From assembly GCA_037953625.1 (NCBI GenBank), contig CM075651.1:103851001-103915000 (forward strand): DNA of 64,000 nt. The letters are read 5' to 3'. Below, piece by piece: positions 10,621 to 23,277 of this stretch. The translations under genes and the position numbers were made by a program. The notes beneath the pieces were generated by a model. It did no database searches. It was not told where the DNA came from and was given only the letters and a program-made list of their open reading frames with translations. This stretch comes from Crotalaria pallida. Its lineage: Eukaryota; Streptophyta; Magnoliopsida; Fabales; Fabaceae. Position 1 is the first letter of the stretch. Every line of letters starts with the position of its first letter.

Positions 10621-12483
10621 TAGAATAGTTAAGAGAGTATTCTAAAGGCTTAGAATGGTCTAGGAATGTGTATTAGGACTTATAAGAACCATTAGAATGA
10701 TCCTAAACAATTCTTGAGTCCCCAAGGGACGTAGAGGGTCTAGCATGAGTCCTTGGAGGTTCTAACAAGTGTAGAATGGTTAAGAGAGTATTCTAAAGAC
10801 TTAGAATGGTCTAGGAATGTGTATTTGTACTTATAATAACCATTAGAATGATCCTAAACATTGCATGGTACCCCAAGGGACGTAGAGGGTGTAGCATGAG
10901 TCCTTGGAGATTCTAACAAGTGTAGAATGGTTAAGAGAGAATTCTAAAGGCTTAGAATGGTCTAGGAATGTGTATTAGGACTTATAAGAACCATTAGAAT
11001 TATCCTAAACAATGCTTGAGTCCCCAAGGGACGTAGAGGGTCTAGCATGAGTCCTTGGATGTTCTAACAAGTGTAGAATGGTTAAGAGAGTATTCTAAAG
11101 GCTTAGAATGGTCTAGGAATGTGTATTAGGACCTATAAAAACAATTAGAAAGATCCTAAACAATGCTTGAGTCCCCAAGGGACGTAGAGGGTGTAGCATG
11201 AGTCCTTGGAGGTTCTAACAAGTGTAGAATGGTTAAGAAAGTATTCTAAAGGCTTAGAATGTTCTAGGAAAGTGTATTTGTACTTATAATAACCATTAAA
11301 ATGATCCTAAACATTGCATGGTACCCCAAGGGACGTAGAGGGTGTAGCATGAGTCCGTGGAGGTTCTAACAAGTGTAGAATGGTTAAAATAGTATTCTAA
11401 AGGTGTAGAATGGTCTAGGAATGTGTATTAGGACCTATAAGAACAATTAGAATGATCCTAAACAATGCTTGAGTCCCCAAGGGACGTAGAGGGTCTAGCA
11501 TGAGTTCTTGGAGGTTCTAACAAGTGTAGAATGGTTAATAGAGTATTCTAAAGACTTAGAATGGTCTAGGAATGTGTATTTGTACTTATAATAACCATTA
11601 GAATGATCCTAAACATTGCATTGTACCCCAAGGGACGTAGAGGGTGTAGCATGAGTCCTTGGAGATTCTAACAAGTGTAGAATGGTTAAGAGAGTATTCT
11701 AAAGGCTTAGAATGGTCTAGGAATGTGTATTAGGACTTATAAGAACCATTAGAATTATCCTAAACAATGCTTGAGTCCCCAAGGGATGTAGAGGGTCTAG
11801 CATGAGTCCTTGGAGGTTTTAACAAGTGTAGAATGGTTAAGAGAGTATTCTAAAGGCTTAGAATGGTCTAGGAATGTGTATTAGGACTTATAAGAACCAT
11901 TAGAATGATCCTAAACAATGCTTGAGTCCCCAAGGGACGTAGAGGGTCTAGCATGAGTCCTTGGATGTTCTAACAAGTGTAGAATGGTTAAGAGAGTATT
12001 CTAAAGGCTTAGAATGGTCTAGGAATGTGTATTAGGACCAATAAAAACAATTAGAAAGATCCTAAACAATGCTTGAGTCCCCAAGGGACGTAGAGGGTGT
12101 AGCATGAGTCCTTGGAGGTTCTAACAAGTGTAGAATGGTTAAGAAAGTATTCTAAAGGCTCAGAATGTTCTAGGAAAGTGTATTTGTACTTATAATAACC
12201 ATTAAAATGATCCTAAACATTGCATGGTACCCCAAGGGACGTAGAGGGTGTAGCATGAGTCCGTGGAGGTTCTAACAAGTGTAGAATGGTTAAAATAGTA
12301 TTCTAAAGGTGTAGAATGGTCTAGGAATGTGTATTAGGACCTATAAGAACAATTAGAATGATCCTAAACAATGCTTGAGTCCCCAAGGGACGTAGAGGGT
12401 GTAGCATGAGTCCTTGGAGGTTCTAACAAGTGTAGAATGGTTAAGAAAGTATTCTAAAGGCTTAGAATGTTTAGGAATGTGTA

Positions 12484-12521
12484 TTTGTACTTATAATAAC
12501 CATTTGTACTTATAATAACCA
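12484..12521 (+). repeat. 19-bp duplication
   Basis: The only one in domain 2. It follows the one-base deletion GAATGTTTAGG, the arrangement that later typifies the 21-mer HOR. Confidence 0.92.
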
Positions 12522-12738
12522 TTAGAATGATCCTAAACATTGCATGGTACCCCAAGGGACGTAGAGGGTGTAGCATGAGTCCTTGGAGGTTCTAACAAGT
12601 GTAGAATGGTTAAGAAAGTATTCTAAAGGCTTAGAATGTTCTAGGAATGTGTATTTGTACTTATAATAACCATTAGAATGATCCTAAACATTGCATGGTA
12701 CCCCAAGGGACGTAGAGGGTGTAGCATGAGTCCTTGGA

Positions 12739-13809
12739 GGTTCAAACAAGTGTAGAATGGTTAAGAAAGTATTCTAAAGGCTTAGAATGTTCTAGGAATG
12801 TATATTTGTACTTATAATAACCATTAGAAAGATCCTAAACAATGCTTGAGTCCCCAAGGGACGTAGAGGGTGTAGCATGAGTCCTTGGAGGTTCTAACAA
12901 GTGTAGAATGGTTAAGAGAGTATTCTAAAGACTTAGAATGGTCTAGGAATGTGTATTTGTACTTATAAGAACCATTAGAATGATCCTAAACATTGCATGG
13001 TACCCCAAGGGACGTAGAGGGTGTAGCATGAGTCCTTGGAGATTCTAACAAGTGTAGAATGGTTAAGAGAGTATTCTAAAGGCTTAGAATGGTCTAGGAA
13101 TGTGTATTAGGACTTATAAGAACCATTAGAATTATCCTAAACAATGCTTGAGTCCCCAAGGGATGTAGAGGGTCTAGCATGAGTCCTTGGAGGTTTTAAC
13201 AAGTGTAGAATGGTTAAGAGAGTATTCTAAAGGCTTAGAATGGTCTAGGAATGTGTATTAGGACTTCTAAGAACCATTAGAATGATCCTAAACAATGCTT
13301 GAGTCCCCAAGGGACGTAGAGGGTCTAGCATGAGTCCTTGGAGGTTCTAACAAGTGTAGAATGGTTAAGAAAGTATTCTAAAGGCTTAGAATGTTCTAGG
13401 AATGTGTATTAGGACTTATAATAACCATTAGAATGATCCTAAACATTGCATGGTACCCCAAGGGACGTAGAGGGTGTAGCATGAGTCCTTGGAGATTCTA
13501 ACAAGTGTAGAATGGTTAAGAGAGTATTCTAAAGGCTTAGAATGGTCTAGGAATGTGTATTAGGACTTATAAGAACCATTAGAACGATCCTAAACAATGC
13601 TTGAGTCCCCAAGGGACGTAGAGGGTCTAGCATGAGTCCTTGGATGTTCTAACAAGTGTAGAATGGTTAAGAGAGTATTCTAAAGGCTTAGAATGGTCTA
13701 GGAATGTGTATTAGGACCTATAAAAACAATTAGAAAGATCCTAAACAATGCTTGAGTCCCCAAGGGACGTAGAGGGTGTAGCATGAGTCCTTGGAGGTTC
13801 TAACAAGTG
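12739..13809 (+). repeat. 3,189-bp repeat, copy 2
   Basis: AACGATCC recurs at 13,584 and GGAATGTATATTTG at the 12,797 unit. The left edge carries TTCAAACAAG at 12,741, also found at 7,439 but not in copy 1. So this segment is itself a mosaic of two older sources. Confidence 0.72.
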
Positions 13810-14162
13810 TAGAATGGTTAAGAAAGTATTCTAAAGGCTTAGAATGTTCTAGGAAAGTGTATTTGTACTTATAATAACCATTAAAATGATCCTAAACATT
13901 GCATGGTACCCCAAGGGACGTAGAGGGTGTAGCATGAGTCCGTGGAGGTTCTAACAAGTGTAGAATGGTTAAAATAGTATTCTAAAGGTGTAGAATGGTC
14001 TAGGAATGTGTATTAGGACCTATAAGAACAATTAGAAAGATCCTAAACAATGCTTGAGTCCCCAAGGGACGTAGAGGGTGTAGCATGAGTCCTTGGAGGT
14101 TCTAACAAGTGTAGAATGGTTAAGAAAGTATTCTAAAGGCTTAGAATGTTTAGGAATGTGTA

Positions 14163-14200
14163 TTTGTACTTATAATAACCATTTGTACTTATAATAACCA
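14163..14200 (+). repeat. 19-bp duplication, first of a pair
   Basis: Follows GAATGTTTAGG. The next unit is also 170 bp, so two long units are adjacent. Confidence 0.92.
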
Positions 14201-14332
14201 TTAGAATGATCCTAAACATTGCATGGTACCCCAAGGGACGTAGAGGGTGTAGCATGAGTCCTTAGAGGTTCTAACAAGTGTAGAATGGTTAAGAAAGTAT
14301 TCTAAAGGCTTAGAATGTTCTAGGAATGTGTA

Positions 14333-14370
14333 TTTGTACTTATAATAACCATTTGTACTTATAATAACCA
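14333..14370 (+). repeat. 19-bp duplication, second of a pair
   Basis: 170 bp after the first. The unit between carries GTCCTTAGAGG. Confidence 0.92.
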
Positions 14371-15710
14371 TTAGAATGATCCTAAACATTGCATGGTACC
14401 CCAAGGGACGTAGAGGGTGTAGCATGAGTCCTTGGAGGTTCTAACAAGTGTAGAATGGTTAAGAAAGTATTCTAAAGGCTTAGAATGTTCTAGGAATGTA
14501 TATTTGTACTTATAATAACCATTAGAATGATCCTAAACATTGCATGGTACCCCAAGGGACGTAGAGGGTGTAGCATGAGTCCTTGGAGATTCTAACAAGT
14601 GTAGAATGGTTAAGAGAGTATTCTAAAGGCCTAGAATGGTCTAGGAATGTGTATTAGGACTTATAAGAACCATTAGAATGATCGTAAACAATGCTTGAGT
14701 CCCCAAGGGACGTAGAGGGTGAAGCATGAGTCCTTGGAGGTTCTAACACGTGTAGAAAGGTTAAGAAAGTATTCTAAAGGCTAATAATGGTATAGGAATG
14801 TGTATTAGGACTTATAATAACCATTAGAATGATCCTAAACATTGCATGGTACCCCAAGGGACGTAGAGGGTGTAGCATGAGTCCTTGGAGATTCTAACAA
14901 GTGTAGAATGGTTAAGAGAGTATTCTAAAGGCTTAGAATGGTCTAGGAATGTGTATTAGGACTTATAAGAACCATTAGAATTATCCTAAACAATGCTTGA
15001 GTCCCCAAGGGATGTAGAGGGTCTAGCATGAGTCCTTGGAGGTTTTAACAAGTGTAGAATGGTTAAGAGAGTATTCTAAAGGCTTAGAATGGTCTAGGAA
15101 TGTGTATTAGGACTTATAAGAACCATTAGAAAGATCCTAAACAATTCTTGAGTCCCCAAGGGACGTAGAGGGTCTAGCATGAGTCCTTGGATGTTCTAAC
15201 AAGTGTAGAATGCTTAAGAGAGTATTCTAAAGGCTTAGAATGGTCTAGGAATGTGTATTAGGACCTATAAGAACAATTAGAAAGATCCTAAACAATGCTT
15301 GAGTCCCCAAGGGACGTAGAGGGTGTAGCATGAGTCCTTGGAGGTTCTAACAAGTGTAGAATGGTAAAGAAAGTATTCTAAAGGCTTAGAATGTTCTAGG
15401 AAAGTGTATTTGTACTTATAATAACCATTAAAATGATCCTAAACATTGCATGGTACCCCAAGGGACGTAGAGGGTGTAGCATGAGTCCGTGGAGGTTCTA
15501 ACAAGTGTAGAATGGTTAAAATAGTATTCTAAAGGTGTAGAATGGTCTAGGAATGTGTATTAGGACCTATAAGAACAATTAGAAAGATCCTAAACAATGC
15601 TTGAGTCCCCAAGGGACGTAGAGGGTGTAGCATGAGTCCTTGGAGGTTCTAACAAGTGTAGAATGGTTAAGAAAGTATTCTAAAGGCTTAGAATGTTCTA
15701 GGAATGTGTA

Positions 15711-15748
15711 TTTGTACTTATAAAAACCATTTGTACTTATAATAACCA
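15711..15748 (+). repeat. 19-bp duplication, AAAAACCA variant
   Basis: First half ends TATAAAAACCA, a lineage shared with 18938, 24618, 28147 and 29978. Confidence 0.92.
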
Positions 15749-17389
15749 TTAGAATGATCCTAAACATTGCATGGTACCCCAAGGGACGTAGAGGGTGTAG
15801 CATGAGTCCTTGGAGGTTCTAACAAGTGTAGAATGGTTAAGAAAGTATTCTAAAGGCTTAGAATGTTCTAGGAATGTGTATTTGTACTTATAATAACCAT
15901 TAGAATGATCCTAAACATTGCATGGTACCCCAAGGGACGTAGAGGGTGTAGCATGAGTCCTTGGAGATTCTAACAAGTGTAGAATGGTTAAGAGAGTATT
16001 CTAAAGGCTTAGAATGGTCTAGGAATGTGTATTAGGACCTATAAGAACAATTAGAAAGATCCTAAACAATGCTTGAGTCCCCAAGGGACGTAGAGGGTGT
16101 AGCATGAGTCCTTGGAGGTTCTAACAAGTGTAGAATGGTTAAGAAAGTATTCTAAAGGCTTAGAATGTTCTAGGAAAGTGTATTTGTACTTATAATAACC
16201 ATTAAAATGATCCTAAACATTGCATGGTACCCCAAGGGACGTAGAGGGTGTAGCATGAGTCCGTGGAGGTTCTAACAAGTGTAGAATGTTTAAAATAGTA
16301 TTCTAAAGGTGTAGAATGGTCTAGGAATGTGTATTAGGACCTATAAGAACAATTAGAAAGATCCAAAACAATGCTTGAGTCCCCAAGGGATGTAGAGGGT
16401 CTAGCATGAGTCCTTGGAGGTTTTAACAAGTGTAGAATGGTTAAGAGAGTATTCTAAAGGCTTAGAATGGTCTAGGAATGTGTATTAGGACTTATAAGAA
16501 CCATTAGAATGATCCTAAACAATGCTTGAGTCCCCAAGGGACGTAGAGGGTCTAGCATGAGTCCTTGGATGTTCTAACAAGTGTAGAATGGTTAAGAGAG
16601 TATTCTAAAGGCTTAGAATGGTCTAGGAATGTGTATTAGGACCTATAAGAACAATTAGAAAGATCCTAAACAATGCTTGAGTCCCCAAGGGACGTAGAGG
16701 GTGTAGCATGAGTCCTTGGAGGTTCTAACAAGTGTAGAATGGTTAAGAAAGTATTCTAAAGGCTTAGAATGTTCTAGGAATGTGTATTTGTACTTATAAT
16801 AACCATTAGAATGATCCTAAACATTGCATGGTACCCCAAGGGACGTAGAGGGTGTAGCATGAGTCCTTGGAGATTCTAACAAGTGTAGAATGGTTAAGAG
16901 AGTATTCTAAAGGCTTAGAATGGTCTAGGAATGTGTATTAGGACCTATAAGAACAATTAGAAAGATCCTAAACAATGCTTGAGTCCCCAAGGGACGTAGA
17001 GGGTGTAGCATGAGTCCTTGGAGGTTCTAACAAGTGTAGAATGGTTAAGAAAGTATTCTAAAGGCTTAGAATGTTCTAGGAAAGTGTATTTGTACTTATA
17101 ATAACCATTAAAATGATCCTAAACATTGCATGGTACCCCAAGGGACGTAGAGGGTGTAGCATGAGTCCGTGGAGGTTCTAACAAGTGTAGAATGGTTAAA
17201 ATAGTATTCTAAAGGTGTAGAATGGTCTAGGAATGTGTATTAGGACCTATAAGAACAATTAGAAAGATCCTAAACAATGCTTGAGTCCCCAAGGGACGTA
17301 GAGGGTGTAGCATGAGTCCTTGGAGGTTCTAACAAGTGTAGAATGGTTAAGAAAGTATTCTAAAGGCTTAGAATGTTTAGGAATGTGTA

Positions 17390-17427
17390 TTTGTACTTAT
17401 AATAACCATTTGTACTTATAATAACCA
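17390..17427 (+). repeat. 19-bp duplication, first of a pair
   Basis: Copy of 14163 at 3,227 bp. Confidence 0.92.
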
Positions 17428-17559
17428 TTAGAATGATCCTAAACATTGCATGGTACCCCAAGGGACGTAGAGGGTGTAGCATGAGTCCTTAGAGGTTCTA
17501 ACAAGTGTAGAATGGTTAAGAAAGTATTCTAAAGGCTTATAATGTTCTAGGAATGTGTA

Positions 17560-17597
17560 TTTGTACTTATAATAACCATTTGTACTTATAATAACCA
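17560..17597 (+). repeat. 19-bp duplication, second of a pair
   Basis: Copy of 14333. The preceding unit end has changed to GGCTTATAATGTTC. Confidence 0.92.
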
Positions 17598-18937
17598 TTA
17601 GAATGATCCTAAACATTGCATGGTACCCCAAGGGACGTAGAGGGTGTAGCATGAGTCCTTGGAGGTTCTAACAAGTGTAGAATGGTTAAGAAAGTATTCT
17701 AAAGGCTTAGAATGTTCTAGGAATGTATATTTGTACTTATAATAACCATTAGAATGATCCTAAACATTGCATGGTACCCCAAGGGACGTAGAGGGTGTAG
17801 CATGAGTCCTTGGAGATTCTAACAAGTGTAGAATGGTTAAGAGAGTATTCTAAAGGCCTAGAATGGTCTAGGAATGTGTATTAGGACTTATAAGAACCAT
17901 TAGAATGATCGTAAACAATGCTTGAGTCCCCAAGGGACGTAGAGGGTGAAGCATGAGTCCTTGGAGGTTCTAACACGTGTAGAAAGGTTAAGAAAGTATT
18001 CTAAAGGCTAAGAATGGTCTAGGAATGTGTATTAGGACTTATAATAACCATTAGAATGATCCTAAACATTGCATGGTACCCCAAGGGACGTAGAGGGTGT
18101 AGCATGAGTCCTTGGAGATTCTAACAAGTGTAGAATGGTTAAGAGAGTATTCTAAAGGCTTAGAATGGTCTAGGAATGTGTATTAGGACTTATAAGAACC
18201 ATTAGAATTATCCTAAACAATGCTTGAGTCCCCAAGGGATGTAGAGGGTCTAGCATGAGTCCTTGGAGGTTTTAACAAGTGTAGAATGGTTAAGAGAGTA
18301 TTCTAAAGGCTTAGAATGGTCTAGGAATGTGTATTAGGACTTATAAGAACCATTAGAATGATCCTAAACAATGCTTGAGTCCCCAAGGGACGTAGAGGGT
18401 CTAGCATGAGTCCTTGGATGTTCTAACAAGTGTAGAATGGTTAAGAGAGTATTCTAAAGGCTTAGAATGGTCTAGGAATGTGTATTAGGACCTATAAGAA
18501 CAATTAGAAAGATCCTAAACTATGCTTGAGTCCCCAAGGGACGTAGAGAGTGTAGCATGAGTCCTTGGAGGTTCTAACAAGTGTAGAATGGTAAAGAAAG
18601 TATTCTAAAGGCTTAGAATGTTCTAGGAAAGTGTATTTGTACTTATAATAACCATTAAAATGATCCTAAACATTGCATGGTACCCCAAGGGACGTAGAGG
18701 GTGTAGCATGAGTCCGTGGAGGTTCTAACAAGTGTAGAATGGTTAAAATAGTATTCTAAAGGTGTAGAATGGTCTAGGAATGTGTATTAGGACCTATAAG
18801 AACAATTAGAAAGATCCTAAACAATGCTTGAGTCCCCAAGGGACGTAGAGGGTGTAGCATGAGTCCTTGGAGGTTCTAACAAGTGTAGAATGGTTAAGAA
18901 AGTATTCTAAAGGCTTAGAATGTTCTAGGAATGTGTA

Positions 18938-18975
18938 TTTGTACTTATAAAAACCATTTGTACTTATAATAACCA
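18938..18975 (+). repeat. 19-bp duplication, AAAAACCA variant
   Basis: Copy of 15711 at 3,227 bp. Confidence 0.92.
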
Positions 18976-20458
18976 TTAGAATGATCCTAAACATTGCATG
19001 GTACCCCAAGGGACGTAGAGGGTGTAGCATGAGTCCTTGGAGGTTCTAACAAGTGTAGAATGGTTAAGAAAGTATTCTAAAGGCTTAGAATGTTCTAGGA
19101 ATGTGTATTTGTACTTATAATAACCATTAGAATGATCCTAAACATTGCATGGTACCCCAAGGGACGTAGAGGGTGTAGCATGAGTCCTTGGAGATTCTAA
19201 CAAGTGTAGAATGGTTAAGAGAGTATTCTAAAGGCTTAGAATGGTCTAGGAATGTGTATTAGGACCTATAAGAACAATTAGAAAGATCCTAAACAATGCT
19301 TGAGTCCCCAAGGGACGTAGAGGGTGTAGCATGAGTCCTTGGAGGTTCTAACAAGTGTAGAATGGTTAAGAAAGTATTCTAAAGGCTTAGCATGTTCTAG
19401 GAAAGTGTATTTGTACTTATAATAACCATTAAAATGATCCTAAACATTGCATGGTACCCCAAGGGACGTAGAGGGTGTAGCATGAGTCCGTGGAGGTTCT
19501 AACAAGTGTAGAATGGTTAAAATAGTATTCTAAAGGTGTAGAATGGTCTAGGAATGTGTATTAGGACCTATAAGAACAATTAGAAAGATCCTAAACAATG
19601 CTTGAGTCCCCAAGGGATGTAGAGGGTCTAGCATGAGTCCTTGGAGGTTTTAACAAGTGTAGAATGGTTAAGAGAGTATTCTAAAGGCTTAGAATGGTCT
19701 AGGAATGTGTATTAGGACTTATAAGAACCATTAGAATGATCCTAAACAATGCTTGAGTCCCCAAGGGACGTAGAGGGTCTAGCATGAGTCCTTGGATGTT
19801 CTAACAAGTGTAGAATGGTTAAGAGAGTATTCTAAAGGCTTAGAATGGTCTAGGAATGTGTATTAGGACCTATAAGAACAATTAGAAAGATCCTAAACAA
19901 TGCTTGAGTCCCCAAGGGACGTAGAGGGTGTAGCATGAGTCCTTGGAGGTTCTAACAAGTGTAGAATGGTTAAGAAAGTATTCTAAAGGCTTAGAATGTT
20001 CTAGGAATGTGTATTTGTACTTATAATAACCATTAGAATGATCCTAAACATTGCATGGTACCCCAAGGGACGTAGAGGGTGTAGCATGAGTCCTTGGAGA
20101 TTCTAACAAGTGTAGAATGGTTAAGAGAGTATTCTAAAGGCTTAGAATGGTCTAGGAATGTGTATTAGGACCTATAAGAACAATTAGAAAGATCCTAAAC
20201 AATGCTTGAGTCCCCAAGGGACGTAGAGGGTGTAGCATGAGTCCTTGGAGGTTCTAACAAGTGTAGAATGGTTAAGAAAGTATTCTAAAGGCTTAGAATG
20301 TTCTAGGAAAGTGTATTTGTACTTATAATAACCATTAAAATGATCCTAAACATTGCATGGTACCCCAAGGGACGTAGAGGGTGTAGCATGAGTCCGTGGA
20401 GGTTCTAACAAGTGTGGAATGGTTAAAATAGTATTCTAAAGGTGTAGAATGGTCTAGG

Positions 20459-21062
20459 AATGTGTATTAGGACCTATAAGAACAATTAGAAAGATCCTAA
20501 ACTATGCTTGAGTCCCCAAGGGACGTAGAGAGTGTAGCATGAGTCCTTGGAGGTTCTAACAAGTGTAGAATGGTTAAGAAAGTATTCTAAAGGCTTAGAA
20601 TGTTCTAGGAATGTGTATTTGTACTTATAATAACCATTAGAATGATCCTAAACATTGCATGGTACCCCAAGGGACGTAGAGGGTGTAGCATGAGTCCTTG
20701 GAGATTCTAACAAGTGTAGAATGGTTAAGAGAGTATTCTAAAGGCTTAGAATGGTCTAGGAATGTGTATTAGGACCTATAAGAACAATTAGAAAGATCCT
20801 AAACAATGCTTGAGTCCCCAAGGGACGTAGAGGGTGTAGCATGAGTCCTTGGAGGTTCTAACAAGTGTAGAATGGTTAAGAAAGTATTCTAAAGGCTTAG
20901 AATGTTCTAGGAAAGTGTATTTGTACTTATAATAACCATTAAAATGATCCTAAACATTGCATGGTACCCCAAGGGACGTAGAGGGTGTAGCATGAGTCCG
21001 TGGAGGTTCTAACAAGTGTAGAATGGTTAAAATAGTATTCTAAAGGTGTAGAATGGTCTAGG
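20459..21062 (+). repeat. 604-bp tetramer duplication
   Basis: Four monomers repeat the preceding 19,855-20,458 at a step of 604. The first monomer instead carries AACTATGCTTG and AGAGAGTGTAG, as at 18.52 and 22.35 kb. So an extra tetramer sits here with a converted or recombinant leading unit. Confidence 0.78.
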
Positions 21063-21220
21063 AATGTGTATTAGGACCTATAAGAACAATTAGAAAGATC
21101 CTAAACAATGCTTGAGTCCCCAAGGGACGTAGAGGGTGTAGCATGAGTCCTTGGAGGTTCTAACAAGTGTAGAATGGTTAAGAAAGTATTCTAAAGGCTT
21201 AGAATGTTTAGGAATGTGTA

Positions 21221-21258
21221 TTTGTACTTATAATAACCATTTGTACTTATAATAACCA
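21221..21258 (+). repeat. 19-bp duplication, first of a pair
   Basis: In the truncated HOR; 3,831 bp after 17390. Confidence 0.92.
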
Positions 21259-21390
21259 TTAGAATGATCCTAAACATTGCATGGTACCCCAAGGGACGTA
21301 GAGGGTGTAGCATGAGTCCTTAGAGGTTCTAACAAGTGTAGAATGGTTAAGAAAGTATTCTAAAGGCTTATAATGTTCTAGGAATGTGTA

Positions 21391-21428
21391 TTTGTACTTA
21401 TAATAACCATTTGTACTTATAATAACCA
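21391..21428 (+). repeat. 19-bp duplication, second of a pair
   Basis: In the truncated HOR, with the GGCTTATAATGTTC form upstream. Confidence 0.92.
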
Positions 21429-23069
21429 TTAGAATGATCCTAAACATTGCATGGTACCCCAAGGGACGTAGAGGGTGTAGCATGAGTCCTTGGAGGTTCT
21501 AACAAGTGTAGAATGGTTAAGAAAGTATTCTAAAGGCTTAGAATGTTCTAGGAATGTATATTTGTACTTATAATAACCATTAGAATGATCCTAAACATTG
21601 CATGGTACCCCAAGGGACGTAGAGGGTGTAGCATGAGTCCTTGGAGATTCTAACAAGTGTAGAATGGTTAAGAGAGTATTCTAAAGGCCTAGAATGGTCT
21701 AGGAATGTGTATTAGGACTTATAAGAACCATTAGAATGATCGTAAACAATGCTTGAGTCCCCAAGGGACGTAGAGGGTGAAGCATGAGTCCTTGGAGGTT
21801 CTAACACGTGTAGAAAGGTTAAGAAAGTATTCTAAAGGCTAAGAATGGTCTAGGAATGTGTATTAGGACTTATAATAACCATTAGAATGATCCTAAACAT
21901 TGCATGGTACCCCAAGGGACGTAGAGGGTGTAGCATGAGTCCTTGGAGATTCTAACAAGTGTAGAATGGTTAAGAGAGTATTCTAAAGGCTTAGAATGGT
22001 CTAGGAATGTGTATTAGGACTTATAAGAACCATTAGAATTATCCTAAACAATGCTTGAGTCCCCAAGGGATGTAGAGGGTCTAGCATGAGTCCTTGGAGG
22101 TTTTAACAAGTGTAGAATGGTTAAGAGAGTATTCTAAAGGCTTAGAATGGTCTAGGAATGTGTATTAGGACTTATAAGAACCATTAGAATGATCCTAAAC
22201 AATGCTTGAGTCCCCAAGGGACGTAGAGGGTCTAGCATGAGTCCTTGGATGTTCTAACAAGTGTAGAATGGTTAAGAGAGTATTCTAAAGGCTTAGAATG
22301 GTCTAGGAATGTGTATTAGGACCTATAAGAACAATTAGAAAGATCCTAAACTATGCTTGAGTCCCCAAGGGACGTAGAGAGTGTAGCATGAGTCCTTGGA
22401 GGTTCTAACAAGTGTAGAATGGTTAAGAGAGTATTCTAAAGGCTTAGAATGGTCTAGGAATGTGTATTTGTACTTATAATAACCATTAGAATGATCCTAA
22501 ACATTGCATGGTACCCCAAGGGACGTAGAGGGTGTAGCATGAGTCCTTGGAGATTCTAACAAGTGTAGAATGGTTAAGAGAGTATTCTAAAGGCTTAGAA
22601 TGGTCTAGGAATGTGTATTAGGACCTATAAGAACAATTAGAAAGATCCTAAACAATGCTTGAGTCCCCAAGGGACGTAGAGGGTGTAGCATGAGTCCTTG
22701 GAGGTTCTAACAAGTGTAGAATGGTTAAGAAAGTATTCTAAAGGCTTAGAATGTTCTAGGAAAGTGTATTTGTACTTATAATAACCATTAAAATGATCCT
22801 AAACATTGCATGGTACCCCAAGGGACGTAGAGGGTGTAGCATGAGTCCGTGGAGGTTCTAACAAGTGTAGAATGGTTAAAATAGTATTCTAAAGGTGTAG
22901 AATGGTCTAGGAATGTGTATTAGGACCTATAAGAACAATTAGAAAGATCCTAAACAATGCTTGAGTCCCCAAGGGACGTAGAGGGTGTAGCATGAGTCCT
23001 TGGAGGTTCTAACAAGTGTAGAATGGTTAAGAAAGTATTCTAAAGGCTTAGAATGTTTAGGAATGTGTA

Positions 23070-23107
23070 TTTGTACTTATAATAACCATTTGTACTTATA
23101 ATAACCA
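23070..23107 (+). repeat. 19-bp duplication, first of a pair
   Basis: 5,680 bp after 17390. Confidence 0.92.
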
Positions 23108-23239
23108 TTAGAATGATCCTAAACATTGCATGGTACCCCAAGGGACGTAGAGGGTGTAGCATGAGTCCTTAGAGGTTCTAACAAGTGTAGAATGGTTAAG
23201 AAAGTATTCTAAAGGCTTATAATGTTCTAGGAATGTGTA

Positions 23240-23277
23240 TTTGTACTTATAATAACCATTTGTACTTATAATAACCA
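23240..23277 (+). repeat. 19-bp duplication, second of a pair
   Basis: 5,680 bp after 17560. Confidence 0.92.

Larger units (their letters stand above)
7193..14004 (+). repeat. Domain 2: irregular satellite with 3,189-bp repeat
   Basis: No single HOR period runs through it. New marks appear: GGGATGTAG with GGTTTTAAC, GGACTTCTAAGAACC, GGAAAGTGTATTTG and GGTTAAAATAG. Only one 19-bp duplication is present (12484-12521). One base is missing at about 9,067 (CCCCAAGGACG). Confidence 0.75.
14005..17231 (+). repeat. 3,227-bp HOR copy 1
   Basis: 19-bp duplications at 14163, 14333 and 15711. It differs from copy 2 by AATAATGGTATAGG near 14,782 and by AAAGATCCAAAAC near 16,370. Confidence 0.83.
17232..20458 (+). 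repeat. 3,227-bp HOR copy 2
   Basis: 19-bp duplications at 17390, 17560 and 18938, each exactly 3,227 from copy 1. Private marks are AACTATGCTTG with AGAGAGTGTAG (about 18,520-18,555) and AGTGTGGAATGG at 20,412. Confidence 0.83.
16780..20501 (+). repeat. 5,680-bp segmental duplication, copy 1
   Basis: About 3.7 kb matches 22,460-26,181 almost base for base. 5,680 = 37 x 151 + 5 x 19 - 2. The left edge is where 22,429 reads TTAAGAGAG against TTAAGAAAG here; the right edge is AACTATG (here) against AACAATG. Confidence 0.82.
21063..22911 (+). repeat. Truncated 3,227-type HOR (1,849 bp)
   Basis: Twelve monomers with both paired 19-bp duplications (21221, 21391) and the one-base deletion: 12 x 151 + 38 - 1 = 1,849. 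The third duplication and the following nine monomers are missing before the next copy begins. Confidence 0.8.
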
